Part shown: positions 27,134 to 35,549 of the stretch, piece by piece
Layout of the letters: every line of letters starts with the position of its first letter
How positions within the stretch are numbered: the stretch's first letter is position 1
The notes under the pieces: generated by a model
What the model was told of the DNA's origin: nothing
Seen by the model: only the letters and a program-made list of their open reading frames with translations
The model's database searches: none
Program-made: the position numbers and the translations under genes
Assembly: GCA_963665735.1 (NCBI GenBank)
Contig: OY762444.1
Span: forward strand, 1,860,001-1,924,000
Direction: 5' to 3'
DNA from: CATOSK01 sp963665735
GTDB lineage: Bacteria > Chloroflexota > Dehalococcoidia > Lucifugimonadales > UBA3495
Length of the DNA: 64,000 bases

Positions 27134-28276
27134 TTATTTATCGGTTCCGGCGACTTGGGTTTCGGCGACAAGTCGCAAGGACAGGAACGCCTCTTTCAAC
27201 GGTTGGTTTACTGCGCTATCCGGTTCCTCCAGAACCAACGCTTGGTATGCGTCGGGGAATTGGGTCCTGACACGGTGAAAAAGGTGCAGGAAATGACGCA
27301 AGAAACCAATGCAGTCCAGCACAACAACCTCCACCCCGCCTAGAGATTCGTACAAGGAACTGGCATATTCCTTAACCTCTGGGCTAATAGTGTCAGTCGT
27401 GATGAAAATGTAGTTGTCGATTCTGGGAGTGCGAGAAGCAATCTTTGTGACGGCCCTGTCAATGTCGTCGATAGTTACCTGCTTTAACTTCATTTCGTAG
27501 CTGGTAACTACTTCTTTGTCATTAGTCAGCACTATCTCCAGGTCTCCAAGAGCACCCGTTTGCTCGTCCGCCGCGTTGTGCGCTAAAAGCGGTTTTGCGG
27601 TCTCGCCGATCTTATCTTTCGCAACAGTGTAGGCGGCAGCCACCACCAACACAGGCAGACGACTGGCGCTTGGGCACTGCAAGTGTTGTACGATTAAGGT
27701 AATGATTCCTTCCGAAGACAATGACAAACCACCCTTGCTTCCCTTTATATCAGCAAGCAGAGTATCCATCCTTTGCCTTTTTTCATCCCGAACAACGCAA
27801 AGGAACCTGATGGTGTCTGACAGAACTGCCTCCGCCGTAGCACGGCCCGAAGCCACGTCGTTAAGAACTTGAAGCGTTTCGCGGTAAAGCTGAGTCGGCC
27901 GTCCGACGATATTGGTGCCTACTGTTAATGGGTAGTCTATGTTTCTAAGGGCAGGCGTGAGAAATGCGGTTGTTTGATTGCAGGGGAGACGTTTACTGTT
28001 GATGAATTGAGTTATGTATTGTTCATCATGCGTTCTGCCAGAAAAATATGAGTCACTCTCAATTTCCGTATAGGGTTCACGAGGGTCAACATCAGGTCGG
28101 TGAATTTTGCCGAGCATACAAGCCATTAAAAGACGTACACACGCCCGGTTCGTGAGGCATCGTGCCACATATTCAATCCTGGCCAATATCTCCTCATCTT
28201 GCAAAATTGGAGCGTCCAAGGCTTGCTCGGCCTTGGCATACAACCGTTCCAGGATTTCCGTTGGGCTTTCGGTCAT
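27134..28276 (-). CDS. Putative restriction endonuclease partner of Dam methylase (SacI-family-like)
   Basis: 380 residues from ATG 28276, which overlaps the methylase stop as ATGA. N-terminal half is helical; the C-terminal part contains GDLEIVLTNDKEVVTSYEMKLKQV, a good PD-(D/E)xK core (D ... E-x-K), followed by strands and helices (YIFITTDTIS, VVVLDCIGFLRHFL). I associate this layout with the SacI family of nucleases by memory of the family only; other type II nucleases are possible. Lower GC than its neighbours and the coupling to a methylase suggest it came in by transfer as a type II restriction-modification unit. Confidence 0.6.
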   Translation of the reverse strand: MTESPTEILERLYAKAEQALDAPILQDEEILARIEYVARCLTNRACVRLLMACMLGKIHRPDVDPREPYTEIESDSYFSGRTHDEQYITQFINSKRLPCNQTTAFLTPALRNIDYPLTVGTNIVGRPTQLYRETLQVLNDVASGRATAEAVLSDTIRFLCVVRDEKRQRMDTLLADIKGSKGGLSLSSEGIITLIVQHLQCPSASRLPVLVVAAAYTVAKDKIGETAKPLLAHNAADEQTGALGDLEIVLTNDKEVVTSYEMKLKQVTIDDIDRAVTKIASRTPRIDNYIFITTDTISPEVKEYASSLYESLGGVEVVVLDCIGFLRHFLHLFHRVRTQFPDAYQALVLEEPDSAVNQPLKEAFLSLRLVAETQVAGTDK

Positions 28277-29205
28277 CGCTGCCACCCGATTTCTGCTTGC
28301 TCGTTGCTATCAAGAACAACTTCCGTCGTGGGATAATTGGTCCAGAGCACCTCTGAGCGTTTGCCTTTGGTGGCATGGTTCGTTCTAGGCGGTAGAACGT
28401 GCTTAAACCAACGGTCTTGCGGATAGAGAAGGTCGAGCAATTCACAATCATAGTTGGAAAATGCGACTAGGCCCTTGGCTGCATTCAGGGTATAGGCAAG
28501 TTCCTGATGTTGTAGATTCGTCATCTCGAACTCGTAAGCCTTCGAGTCACTACGGGTTTCGTGGACGTAGGGCGGATCACAGTAGAACAGCGTATTGGGG
28601 GAATCGTACAGTTGGATGACATCAATAGCCGGGCGATTTTCAATCTGAACGCGCAACAACCGTTCTGCGATGTCGGGCAGGGAGTCCATGCTGCCTAGCC
28701 ATCGGCTCACGACCCCACTCATTCCCGCCCTTGTGGTATTTATGCAATTGGCCCATCGTCCTACTGACGCAGTTTGGGCTAAGCCAGTTCGCACTTGCCG
28801 CGCCCTCACATAAAACCTTCGCGCCCGTTCTACTGCCGGAATGTTTGCGTCAAGCAAACACGCCATCACGAATTCTTCCCGAGAGAAAGGGGTTAGCGCA
28901 ATCAGTCTTGCTAACTCATCAGGTTCGTCACGAAGAACTCGAAAGAAATTGCAAACTTCGCCGTCCAAGTCGTTGTACGTCTCAACAGGAGATGGGCAAC
29001 GATTCAACAACACGGCAGCAGACCCGGCGAACGGTTCGCAATAATGATGGCACGTGGGCAACAACGGCAACAGCCAATCAAGGTGGGAGAACTTCCCTCC
29101 GTACCACCCAAATGGAATGAGTTTCTTTCTCCGGGTCAGCTTGGAAATGGGTGGTGGTACATTCTTTCGGATTTTGCCATTCTTTACCGGCTTTTCGTTA
29201 TTCAT
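28273..29205 (-). CDS. DNA adenine methylase (Dam/D12 class)
   Basis: 310 residues from ATG 29205. Motif X-like IPFGWYGGKF, motif I EPFAGSAAV and the catalytic motif YCDPPYV are all present in the D12-class order, with a recognition domain in between. An ATG 57 bases upstream is in frame but neither site has a clear ribosome site. Role: protects DNA from the nuclease encoded directly downstream, with which it overlaps by four bases. Base composition is more AT-rich than the flanks. Confidence 0.85.
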   Translation of the reverse strand: MNNEKPVKNGKIRKNVPPPISKLTRRKKLIPFGWYGGKFSHLDWLLPLLPTCHHYCEPFAGSAAVLLNRCPSPVETYNDLDGEVCNFFRVLRDEPDELARLIALTPFSREEFVMACLLDANIPAVERARRFYVRARQVRTGLAQTASVGRWANCINTTRAGMSGVVSRWLGSMDSLPDIAERLLRVQIENRPAIDVIQLYDSPNTLFYCDPPYVHETRSDSKAYEFEMTNLQHQELAYTLNAAKGLVAFSNYDCELLDLLYPQDRWFKHVLPPRTNHATKGKRSEVLWTNYPTTEVVLDSNEQAEIGWQR

Positions 29206-29284
29206 ATCGCGGCTGACCGTCCCAAATCTGTGAAGGGATGATGATAGAAAAAGACCGCCCATGTCAACAACATACTGTCAGCCA

Positions 29285-30496
29285 TTAACCACCCTGTCCG
29301 GCGGCAGCGAACTCTTGGGCCAGGGCGATTAGGGCCGGGTCGGAGTTGCGGTTGCCCAGCAGGGACAGGCCGACGGGGAGGCCGTCAACCTCGGCGGCGG
29401 GGATGCTCAATTGGGGGCGTCCGGTGTTGCCGGCGATGGAGGTCAGCGCGCTGTTGCGGAGCCGCAGGGCGTGGCGTTCCGAAACTTTCTGGCCCACCGG
29501 CGGGGCCGGTGATACGGTGGTGGGCAGACAAACCACGGTTGGCCCATCGCCGAATACTTCGTCCATGCGCCGGATGATTTCCTCCCGGCCGGCTTGAGCC
29601 GTTTCCACTTGGGCATCGGTGATTTCCCGGGCGGTAACGTAGCGGTCGGAAACCTCGAAACTGAAACGGGGATTTACGGCGTCAATCCAGTCTTTCACCG
29701 ATTCCCAAGCCTCGCGGCTCTGGAGTACCTGCTGGTGACCGGACCATTGGGCCAGACTTTCCGGGGCCAACCTTTCGGTGACGGTGGCGCCGCACAGTTC
29801 CCCTATTTGTTCGGCCAGGGGCAGCAGGGCCGCCGCGATTTCGGGGTCGGCCAAGTCGAAAGCGTCCTGGGCGATTACCAGCCGGGTAGGGCGGGTGCGG
29901 CACAGGTCTTGACCGGCGAACAGGGCATCGGCCACCCGTCGGAAGGTGTCAATGTCCCGGGCGAACCAGCCGATGGTGTCGTAGCTGGGGGCTTGGAGCA
30001 GAATCCCGTCCAGGGGTATCAGGCCGTGGGTGGGGCGCAGGCCGTAGAGTCCGCAGAAACTGGCCGGTACTCGGACGGAGCCGCCGGTGTCGGAACCCAG
30101 GGCAAAATCCACCAGCCGGCCAGCCACCGCGGAGGCGGAGCCGCTGGAAGAACCGCCGGGCACCCGTCCGGGGGCGCGGGGGTTGACCGGGGTTCCGTAG
30201 TGGGCGTTTTCGCCGAAGATGCCGCGGGTCAGTTCGTCGGTGATGGTCTTGCCAGCCATCGTCGCCCCGGCGTCCACCAGCGTTTGCACCACCCAGGCGG
30301 TGCGGTGGGCCGGCGGATGAGTGGCTTTCCAGTCCGGGTTGCCGCCGCCGGTGACGTGACCGGCCACGTCGAAAATGTCCTTGGCGGCGAAGGTCAGCCC
30401 GGAAAGAGGCCCGCCGGGGGCGCCGGCAAGAAAGGCGTCGCTGTCCCGGCAAAAAGCGTTGTAGGGGTCGTTGGTGACCGGGCTATGGGTGGACAT
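29285..30496 (-). CDS. Amidase signature family enzyme
   Basis: 403 residues. The Ser-cisSer-Lys triad is visible: Lys39 in TFAAKDIFDV, the cis-Ser region PGGSSSGSASAVAG and the nucleophile stretch DTGGSVRVPASFCG. Shorter than GatA (about 480) and without gatB/gatC neighbours, so it is a catabolic amidase rather than a tRNA amidotransferase subunit. AAAGGATG lies before ATG 30496. It follows the enolase-superfamily gene after 36 bases on the same strand, so they are probably one operon. Confidence 0.85.
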   Translation of the reverse strand: MSTHSPVTNDPYNAFCRDSDAFLAGAPGGPLSGLTFAAKDIFDVAGHVTGGGNPDWKATHPPAHRTAWVVQTLVDAGATMAGKTITDELTRGIFGENAHYGTPVNPRAPGRVPGGSSSGSASAVAGRLVDFALGSDTGGSVRVPASFCGLYGLRPTHGLIPLDGILLQAPSYDTIGWFARDIDTFRRVADALFAGQDLCRTRPTRLVIAQDAFDLADPEIAAALLPLAEQIGELCGATVTERLAPESLAQWSGHQQVLQSREAWESVKDWIDAVNPRFSFEVSDRYVTAREITDAQVETAQAGREEIIRRMDEVFGDGPTVVCLPTTVSPAPPVGQKVSERHALRLRNSALTSIAGNTGRPQLSIPAAEVDGLPVGLSLLGNRNSDPALIALAQEFAAAGQGG

Positions 30497-30532
30497 GGCG
30501 GCGGCATCCTTTCGGGTTTGGTACTGGAAGGG

Positions 30533-31582
30533 TTACAGCAGGTCCTGGTTGAGTGTTACGCCGAAACCGGGGCGGTCGTTGGGCGCGATGTAGCCGTTTT
30601 CCGGCGCGGGTTCTTCCAGCCAGAGGTTATCCCGCCGGGGCCGGATGTGGTCGGAATGGTACTCGGCCAGGTCAGCCCAATCGCTGGCGATGATGAGGTG
30701 CAGTCCCCAGACTTCGCCGCCCCGGTGGGGAGAAACGGGGATTCCGTGGGCGCGGGCCAAATCCACGATGCGGAGTCCGGCGGTAATGCCGCCGCACCAG
30801 GTAATGTCGGGCTGCCAGAGTCCCAAGGCATCGGCGTCGGCAACGGCGGCGAAACCGTGATGGGTAAATTCATGCTCGCCGCCGGCCAGCAGAACCGGGG
30901 CCACCTGGGGCCGGAGTTGGGCTTGACCAGCCAGGTCGTCGGGGGTCAAAACGTCCTCATAGAAGTAAAGGTTGAACTCGGCCAGATTCGCCGCCATCCG
31001 GCGGGTGGTATCGGCGTCCCAGGACATATAGGAGTCAATCATCAGCCTGGCGTCGGGGCCATAGACGCTGCGGGCGCGGGCGGCCTGGTCATAGGCGGTC
31101 TGGAAATCGGCGTCGTCACCGCTCCAACGGTGAGGGAATTTGTGGCTGCGGTAGCCCAGGGCGGCGTACTGCTCGGAATCGGGGCCGGTAGCGTAGGCTA
31201 TGACTTGGGGCTTGGCCGGGCCGCCCAGCAGTTGATAGACGGGCTGGTTTTCGGCCTTGGCCAGCAGGTCGTAAAGGCCCAGGTCAACGCCGCTCAGGGC
31301 CATGACGGCCAGCCCCTTGCGCCCGTAGGGAAGGGAGGCGGTGTAGAGGTCGTCCCAGACGGCGGCGATGTCGGCCAGCGTGTCTATGCGCCGGCCCAGC
31401 AGAAGTTCGCGGAAGTGGCGGTTGACGATTTCCACGGAGGCAACGCCGCCGCCGCCGTAGCCAAAACCGGAAATTCCAGCGTCGGTTTCGATGCGGACAA
31501 CGATTTGCCAGAAGTGGGTACGCCAGGACGGGACGACGTGGCGATAGTTGGGAAAGACGGCTTTAACGTCGGTGATTTTCAT
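30533..31582 (-). CDS. Enolase superfamily dehydratase, L-rhamnonate dehydratase-like
   Basis: 349 residues from ATG 31582. The metal ligands are in MIDSYMSWD, FYEDVLTPDD and LAGGEHEFT; the C-terminal barrel ends carry DITWCGGITAGLRI and the histidine-containing SPHRGGEVWG. The E-D-x-L-(T/S)-P-D-D and G-E-H-E-F signatures are those of the rhamnonate dehydratase branch, so an acid-sugar dehydratase is likely. No clear ribosome site precedes the start. Operon with the amidase. Upstream lies a 2-kb repeat region. Confidence 0.8.
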   Translation of the reverse strand: MKITDVKAVFPNYRHVVPSWRTHFWQIVVRIETDAGISGFGYGGGGVASVEIVNRHFRELLLGRRIDTLADIAAVWDDLYTASLPYGRKGLAVMALSGVDLGLYDLLAKAENQPVYQLLGGPAKPQVIAYATGPDSEQYAALGYRSHKFPHRWSGDDADFQTAYDQAARARSVYGPDARLMIDSYMSWDADTTRRMAANLAEFNLYFYEDVLTPDDLAGQAQLRPQVAPVLLAGGEHEFTHHGFAAVADADALGLWQPDITWCGGITAGLRIVDLARAHGIPVSPHRGGEVWGLHLIIASDWADLAEYHSDHIRPRRDNLWLEEPAPENGYIAPNDRPGFGVTLNQDLL

Positions 31583-32830
31583 GGCCGGTTGGCGAAGGAC
31601 GGCTTGGGGTTTGGCGTTGGCGTTGCGCCGACAGGATAGCCGGCGCATAGGGGCAGTGGCAAGGGATTTTGAGCCACCGCCCCTTTCCCTGGGAGGGACG
31701 ACGGACAGGAATGTCCATCGCACCGCGGGGGAGTGAAAATTTTACCTTTTCCGCCAAAATTATCCATTTTTGACCATTTGAGCGTGGATTGGGGGGTTGG
31801 ATGTGTCCAGGAAGTGTCCATTTGGGGGGATATTTGGGCGGTTTTGGCGATTTTGGACACTTTTTGGGCGGGTTTTGGGCAGGTTTTACCCCCTCCCCAA
31901 CCCTCCCCCTCATAGGGGGCGGGAGCAATCGGGCGGGTGAAAATTTTGCTTTTTTGTTGGAAAAAGCGCTCATTTTTAATCAAAAGCGCTCATTTAAGCG
32001 TGGATTCGGGGAGTCCGATGCGCTCAAAAGCGCTCATTTTTCTCCCAAAAATGATTAGTTTTGAGCGGTTTTGACCACTTTTGATCATTTTTTGAGCAGG
32101 TTTATTCGGTTGTTTTGGGGTCTCCTTTTGGTTGATTTTGGGGTTCCGGCGTTGGGATTTCAGGGTTGCCCGGCCGGGCGTTCCGGCTTTGCCCCGTCCC
32201 TTCAAGGGGGACGTTAAGCTGCCGCCGGTGGAGCGTGGCCGACTACCGCCGCTACCACCCCGAAGGGGAGCAGCCACCCGTCGTCCAGGGGCACGGGCCG
32301 ACTACCGCCGCTACCACCCCGCAGGGGAGCAGCCACCCGCCAGCCAGGGGCACGCCCGACTTTTGCCAGCCAAGGTTCTCCCAAGGGAGAAGGGCCGACG
32401 CCCGTCGGTGGGGCAGTTGCCGCAGCGGAGTCGTTAGACCTCGCATCGGATAAGAGCCATGGTTATCCGGGAGGGACTCTCGACGCAAACGGCGGGGCGG
32501 GCTGCTGCATAGGCGGTTCCTCCTGGGTTTAGGATGGGGTACAAAGAAAAGGGACGGCCCCTTATTGAGGGTCGTCCCTACGCTGGTCATGTTACATAAC
32601 AGGGGGAGGGTTGTCAAGGGGGTTTTGTCAGTTGGGGGGACGCACCCCCTCCCCAGCCCTCCCCCTGGTAGGGGGAGGGGGTTGTTGATGAGGTATTCAA
32701 TGGGCGCAAGACTGGTTTGGGGCGGGGGTTTCTGGATTCCGGCCTTCGCCGGAATGACGGGTTGAGGGGCGGGGGTTGGTTTCGTGGGGGTGAGGTTGGT
32801 TTGGGGGAAGGATTTTGGATTCTTCGCTTT

Positions 32831-33024
32831 CGCGGGAATGACGGTGGGGGTATTGGTTTCGTGGAGGGAAGGTTGGTTTGGGGGGAAGGATTTGAGATTC
32901 TTCGCTTTGCTCAGAATGACATGGGGGAGAGGGGATGGTTGCCGATTACCGTGTTGGTGATTGGCGTTGGTAGGGGCGCACGGCCGTGCGCCCCTACGGT
33001 TCAGGAACGGTCGAGGGATGGCAA
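32831..33024. repeat. 194-bp direct repeat, copy 1
   Basis: Near-identical to 33295-33488, offset 464 bases. Contains, in order, a REP tail, GGTATTGGTTTCGTGGAGGG, an element ending CTCAGAATGACA, a GCACGGCCGTGC palindrome, and GGTCGAGGGATGGCAA. A recent duplication of a multi-element block. Confidence 0.85.
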
Positions 33025-33294
33025 CGCCGGCTCCGGCGAGGATGTGGATTCCCGCTCCTTCGGCTACGCTCAGGACAGGTTTCGCGGGAATGACGGTGCG
33101 GGGTGGGGGTTTTCACCACGGAGGCACGGAGAGCGCGGAGGGTTGGGAGGGAGACGGAGAGGCGACGGACAGGAATGTCCATCGCGCCCCCGGCTCTGCC
33201 CCTGCATGAGGGGTTTCTGGATTCCGGCTTTCGCCGGAATGACGGGTTGGGGTCGGCGATGTTGGTTCCAGGCGAGGATGTGGATTCCCGCTTG

Positions 33295-33488
33295 CGCGGG
33301 AATGACGGTTGGGGTATTGGTTTCGTGGAGGGAAGGTTGGTTTGGGGGGAAGGATTTGAGATTCTTCGCTTTGCTCAGAATGACATGGGGGAGAGGGGAG
33401 GTTTGCCGATTACCGTGTTGGTGATTGGCGTTGGTAGGGGCGCACGGCCGTGCGCCCCTACGGTTCAGGAACGGTCGAGGGATGGCAA
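33295..33488. repeat. 194-bp direct repeat, copy 2
   Basis: Second copy of the block at 32831-33024, with only a few substitutions (for example GGGGATGGTTG against GGGGAGGTTTG). Confidence 0.85.
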
Positions 33489-33595
33489 GGTTGGTTGGGG
33501 GCGAGGATGTGGATTCCGGCTTTCGCGGGAATGACGGGTTGGGGGCGGGGGAATGACGAAATCCGCTGCGGGAATGACGGTCAATGCAAGACCAG

Positions 33596-34624
33596 TTAGA
33601 AGTTGGAGATTAAGTCCTGGTAGCGGGTTTGCCATTGGTGGGCCAGGGCGATTTCGTGTTGGCGGTTCTGGTAGCCGTCGGAGTCGTCGGCGGGGTTGTT
33701 GTCGCGATACCAGTTGACGGTGGCGGGCAGCCATTCTTCCACCGGGGTGGCGACGATGCCGATGTCGCGCTGGGCTTTGGCAAGGTCGTGGACGTTGAAC
33801 AAGGGACGGGTCAGGGGCGGAAGGTAGCCGGCCAAGTCGGGTTGCCGGTCAATTACCGGACGGGGAACGTAAACGATGTTTCGGGAAGTTCCGGCGGCGT
33901 TCCAGAGTAAACTCGTCCAGCGTTCCACGGTCATTATTTCGGGCATACCGATGAAATAGGTCTGGCCGAGAGTGTGGGGCGCGTCCAGGACGCGGAGGAA
34001 GTTGGCTGCGGCGTCGGCGGAGTAGAAGGTGCGAAAGGCCCCCTGCAATTCGGCGGGAACGATGACCGGGCCACCGTCCAGGGCGCGCTGCGTCCACCAC
34101 CACATCCGGCCCGTGGGGTCTTCCGGCCCCATGACGGCGGGGATGCGGATGATGGTGTAGGGAATGCCGCCGCCGTTTTCCAACAGCCATTTTTCGCAGT
34201 GCCGCTTGCCCACGGCGTAGGGGTCTTCGTTGGGCGGGTAGTCGTATTCCAGGTTGTCCCAATTGACCGCGTTTTCGTCGTAGGGACAGTGACGGGAAAA
34301 GTCAACGTGGCCTTCGAGGTAAACGGAGCTGGTGCTGATGAGCAGGTAGCGGCCTACATTGCCGGTGAAGGCTTGCACTGCCGCCTGTACGTCTCCCCAA
34401 CGGTAAGCCTGGGTATCCACCACGGCATCGAAGGTCAAGCCTTGCAGCTTGGCGACGAAGTCGGCGTAGTCGTTGCGGTCGCCGGCGATGTGGTCAACTC
34501 GTTCCCACCAGTGGGGCCGAGTGGAGCCGCGGGAAAAGACGGTAACGCGGTCGCCCCGTTCCAGCAGGTTTTCCACCATGAGCTTGCCCATGTAGCCGGT
34601 GCCGCCGATGACGAGGATGTTCAC
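33596..34624 (-). CDS. NAD-dependent epimerase/dehydratase (extended/atypical SDR)
   Basis: 342 residues from GTG 34624, which has AGGAGG eight bases upstream. The NAD-binding loop is VIGGTGYMG; the catalytic-like region has LISTSSVY and then YAVGKRHCE (YxxxK-like). The C-terminal part (LAKAQRDIGIVATPVEEWL) is the usual substrate-binding end. Relatives include isoflavone-reductase-like and sugar epimerases; the substrate is unknown. Stands alone on the minus strand with a C-rich hairpin (34703-34726) upstream. Confidence 0.8.
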   Translation of the reverse strand: MNILVIGGTGYMGKLMVENLLERGDRVTVFSRGSTRPHWWERVDHIAGDRNDYADFVAKLQGLTFDAVVDTQAYRWGDVQAAVQAFTGNVGRYLLISTSSVYLEGHVDFSRHCPYDENAVNWDNLEYDYPPNEDPYAVGKRHCEKWLLENGGGIPYTIIRIPAVMGPEDPTGRMWWWTQRALDGGPVIVPAELQGAFRTFYSADAAANFLRVLDAPHTLGQTYFIGMPEIMTVERWTSLLWNAAGTSRNIVYVPRPVIDRQPDLAGYLPPLTRPLFNVHDLAKAQRDIGIVATPVEEWLPATVNWYRDNNPADDSDGYQNRQHEIALAHQWQTRYQDLISNF

Positions 34625-34772
34625 GGGGGGGCCTCCTGTTAAATGCCGGAGTTGTTGGAGCCGGTGGGTAGGCAATCGCCGGGGTTTTCACCCCTACCCT
34701 AACCCTCCCCCTCGTAGGGGGAGGGGATTTAGTCTAAGCCTTGAATGTTGCTGCCCTGAGCCGGCGGGTAGA

Positions 34773-35549
34773 TTAGCGGGCGGTCCAGCCGCCGTCCACG
34801 ATTAGCAGGTGGCCGGTGGTGGCGGCGGCGGAAGGGCTGGCCAGATATACGGTTGCGCCTACCAACTCTTCCGGGGACATCCGGCGGCCCAAGGGCATAT
34901 TGGCGGCCAGGTCGGCGGCGAGTTCGTCGGCGTCTCGGGTGTCGGCCTCGACCAGTCCGGGGGTTTCCGTCGGGCCGGGGCCAATGGCGTTGACGGTTAT
35001 GCCGTGCTGCGCCCATTCCAGGGCCAAGACCTGGGTAAGACTGGCCAGCCCGCCCTTGCTGGCGCAGTAGGCAGCCCGGTTCAGGCCGGCAACCACCGCC
35101 AGCTGGGAGGATATGTTGATAATCCGGCCCCCGCCCTGGGCAATCATCAGGGGAGCGGCGGCCTGGGCGCAGAAAAAGGCCCCCTTGAGGTTGGTGTCAA
35201 TTACCGCGTCCCAATCGGATTCGGTGACTTCCAGGGCGGGACTGCGGCGACGGATGCCGGCGTTGTTGACCAGGATGTCCAGTCCGCCGAAGTCGGCAGC
35301 CACCTGGGGGATGACGGCGCGGATTTGGGTCAAGTCGAGAACGTCCAGCTCATAGACGCGGGAGGAACGGCCCAATTCGTGGATTTGCGCCGTCACATTT
35401 TCGGCCAAGGACAGGTTGGCGGGAATGTCGGAAACGGCAACGTCGGCGCCGGCCTGGGCCAGCCCCACGGCCAAGGCCGCGCCGATGCCGCGGGCGGAGC
35501 CGGTGACCAGGGCCGTTTTGCCGTCAAGACTGAGGCCGGGGTAGGGCAT
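34773..35549 (-). CDS. Short-chain dehydrogenase/reductase (classical SDR, FabG-like)
   Basis: 258 residues. Motifs TGSARGIG (cofactor loop), LVNNAG, catalytic Ser in INISSQ, YCASK (catalytic Tyr/Lys) and GPGPTETP are in the normal order. The acidic residue after strand 2 (VSDIP) favours NAD(H). The start ATG overlaps the penicillin acylase stop as TAATG, so both are coupled, pointing to sequential action on one substrate (for instance an alcohol or ketone derived from an amide). It is most likely a catabolic dehydrogenase rather than fatty-acid FabG. Confidence 0.85.
   Translation of the reverse strand: MPYPGLSLDGKTALVTGSARGIGAALAVGLAQAGADVAVSDIPANLSLAENVTAQIHELGRSSRVYELDVLDLTQIRAVIPQVAADFGGLDILVNNAGIRRRSPALEVTESDWDAVIDTNLKGAFFCAQAAAPLMIAQGGGRIINISSQLAVVAGLNRAAYCASKGGLASLTQVLALEWAQHGITVNAIGPGPTETPGLVEADTRDADELAADLAANMPLGRRMSPEELVGATVYLASPSAAATTGHLLIVDGGWTAR

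Larger units (their letters stand above)
31583..33595. repeat. 2-kb non-coding region built almost wholly of repeats
   Basis: Three layers. 31736-32130 is AT-rich and contains a diverged duplication about 203 bases apart (both start near GTGAAAATTTT and include AGCGTGGATT followed by GGGG); AAAAGCGCTCATTT recurs inside it. 32237-32354 is a 59-base unit repeated twice in tandem. 32640-33560 is a mosaic of REP hairpins, C-rich hairpin (32657-32680), CTCAGAATGACA elements and GCACGGCCGTGC palindromes. Large ORFs across it are only repeat translations. Confidence 0.8.

Noticed and set aside
29594..31639. Plus-strand open frame of 681 codons opposite amidase and enolase genes
   Set aside because: Gly/Val-rich shadow; the minus-strand genes carry all catalytic motifs.
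32717..33424. Plus-strand open frame of 235 codons in the repeat region
   Set aside because: Made entirely of translated REP and palindrome repeats, duplicated along with them.
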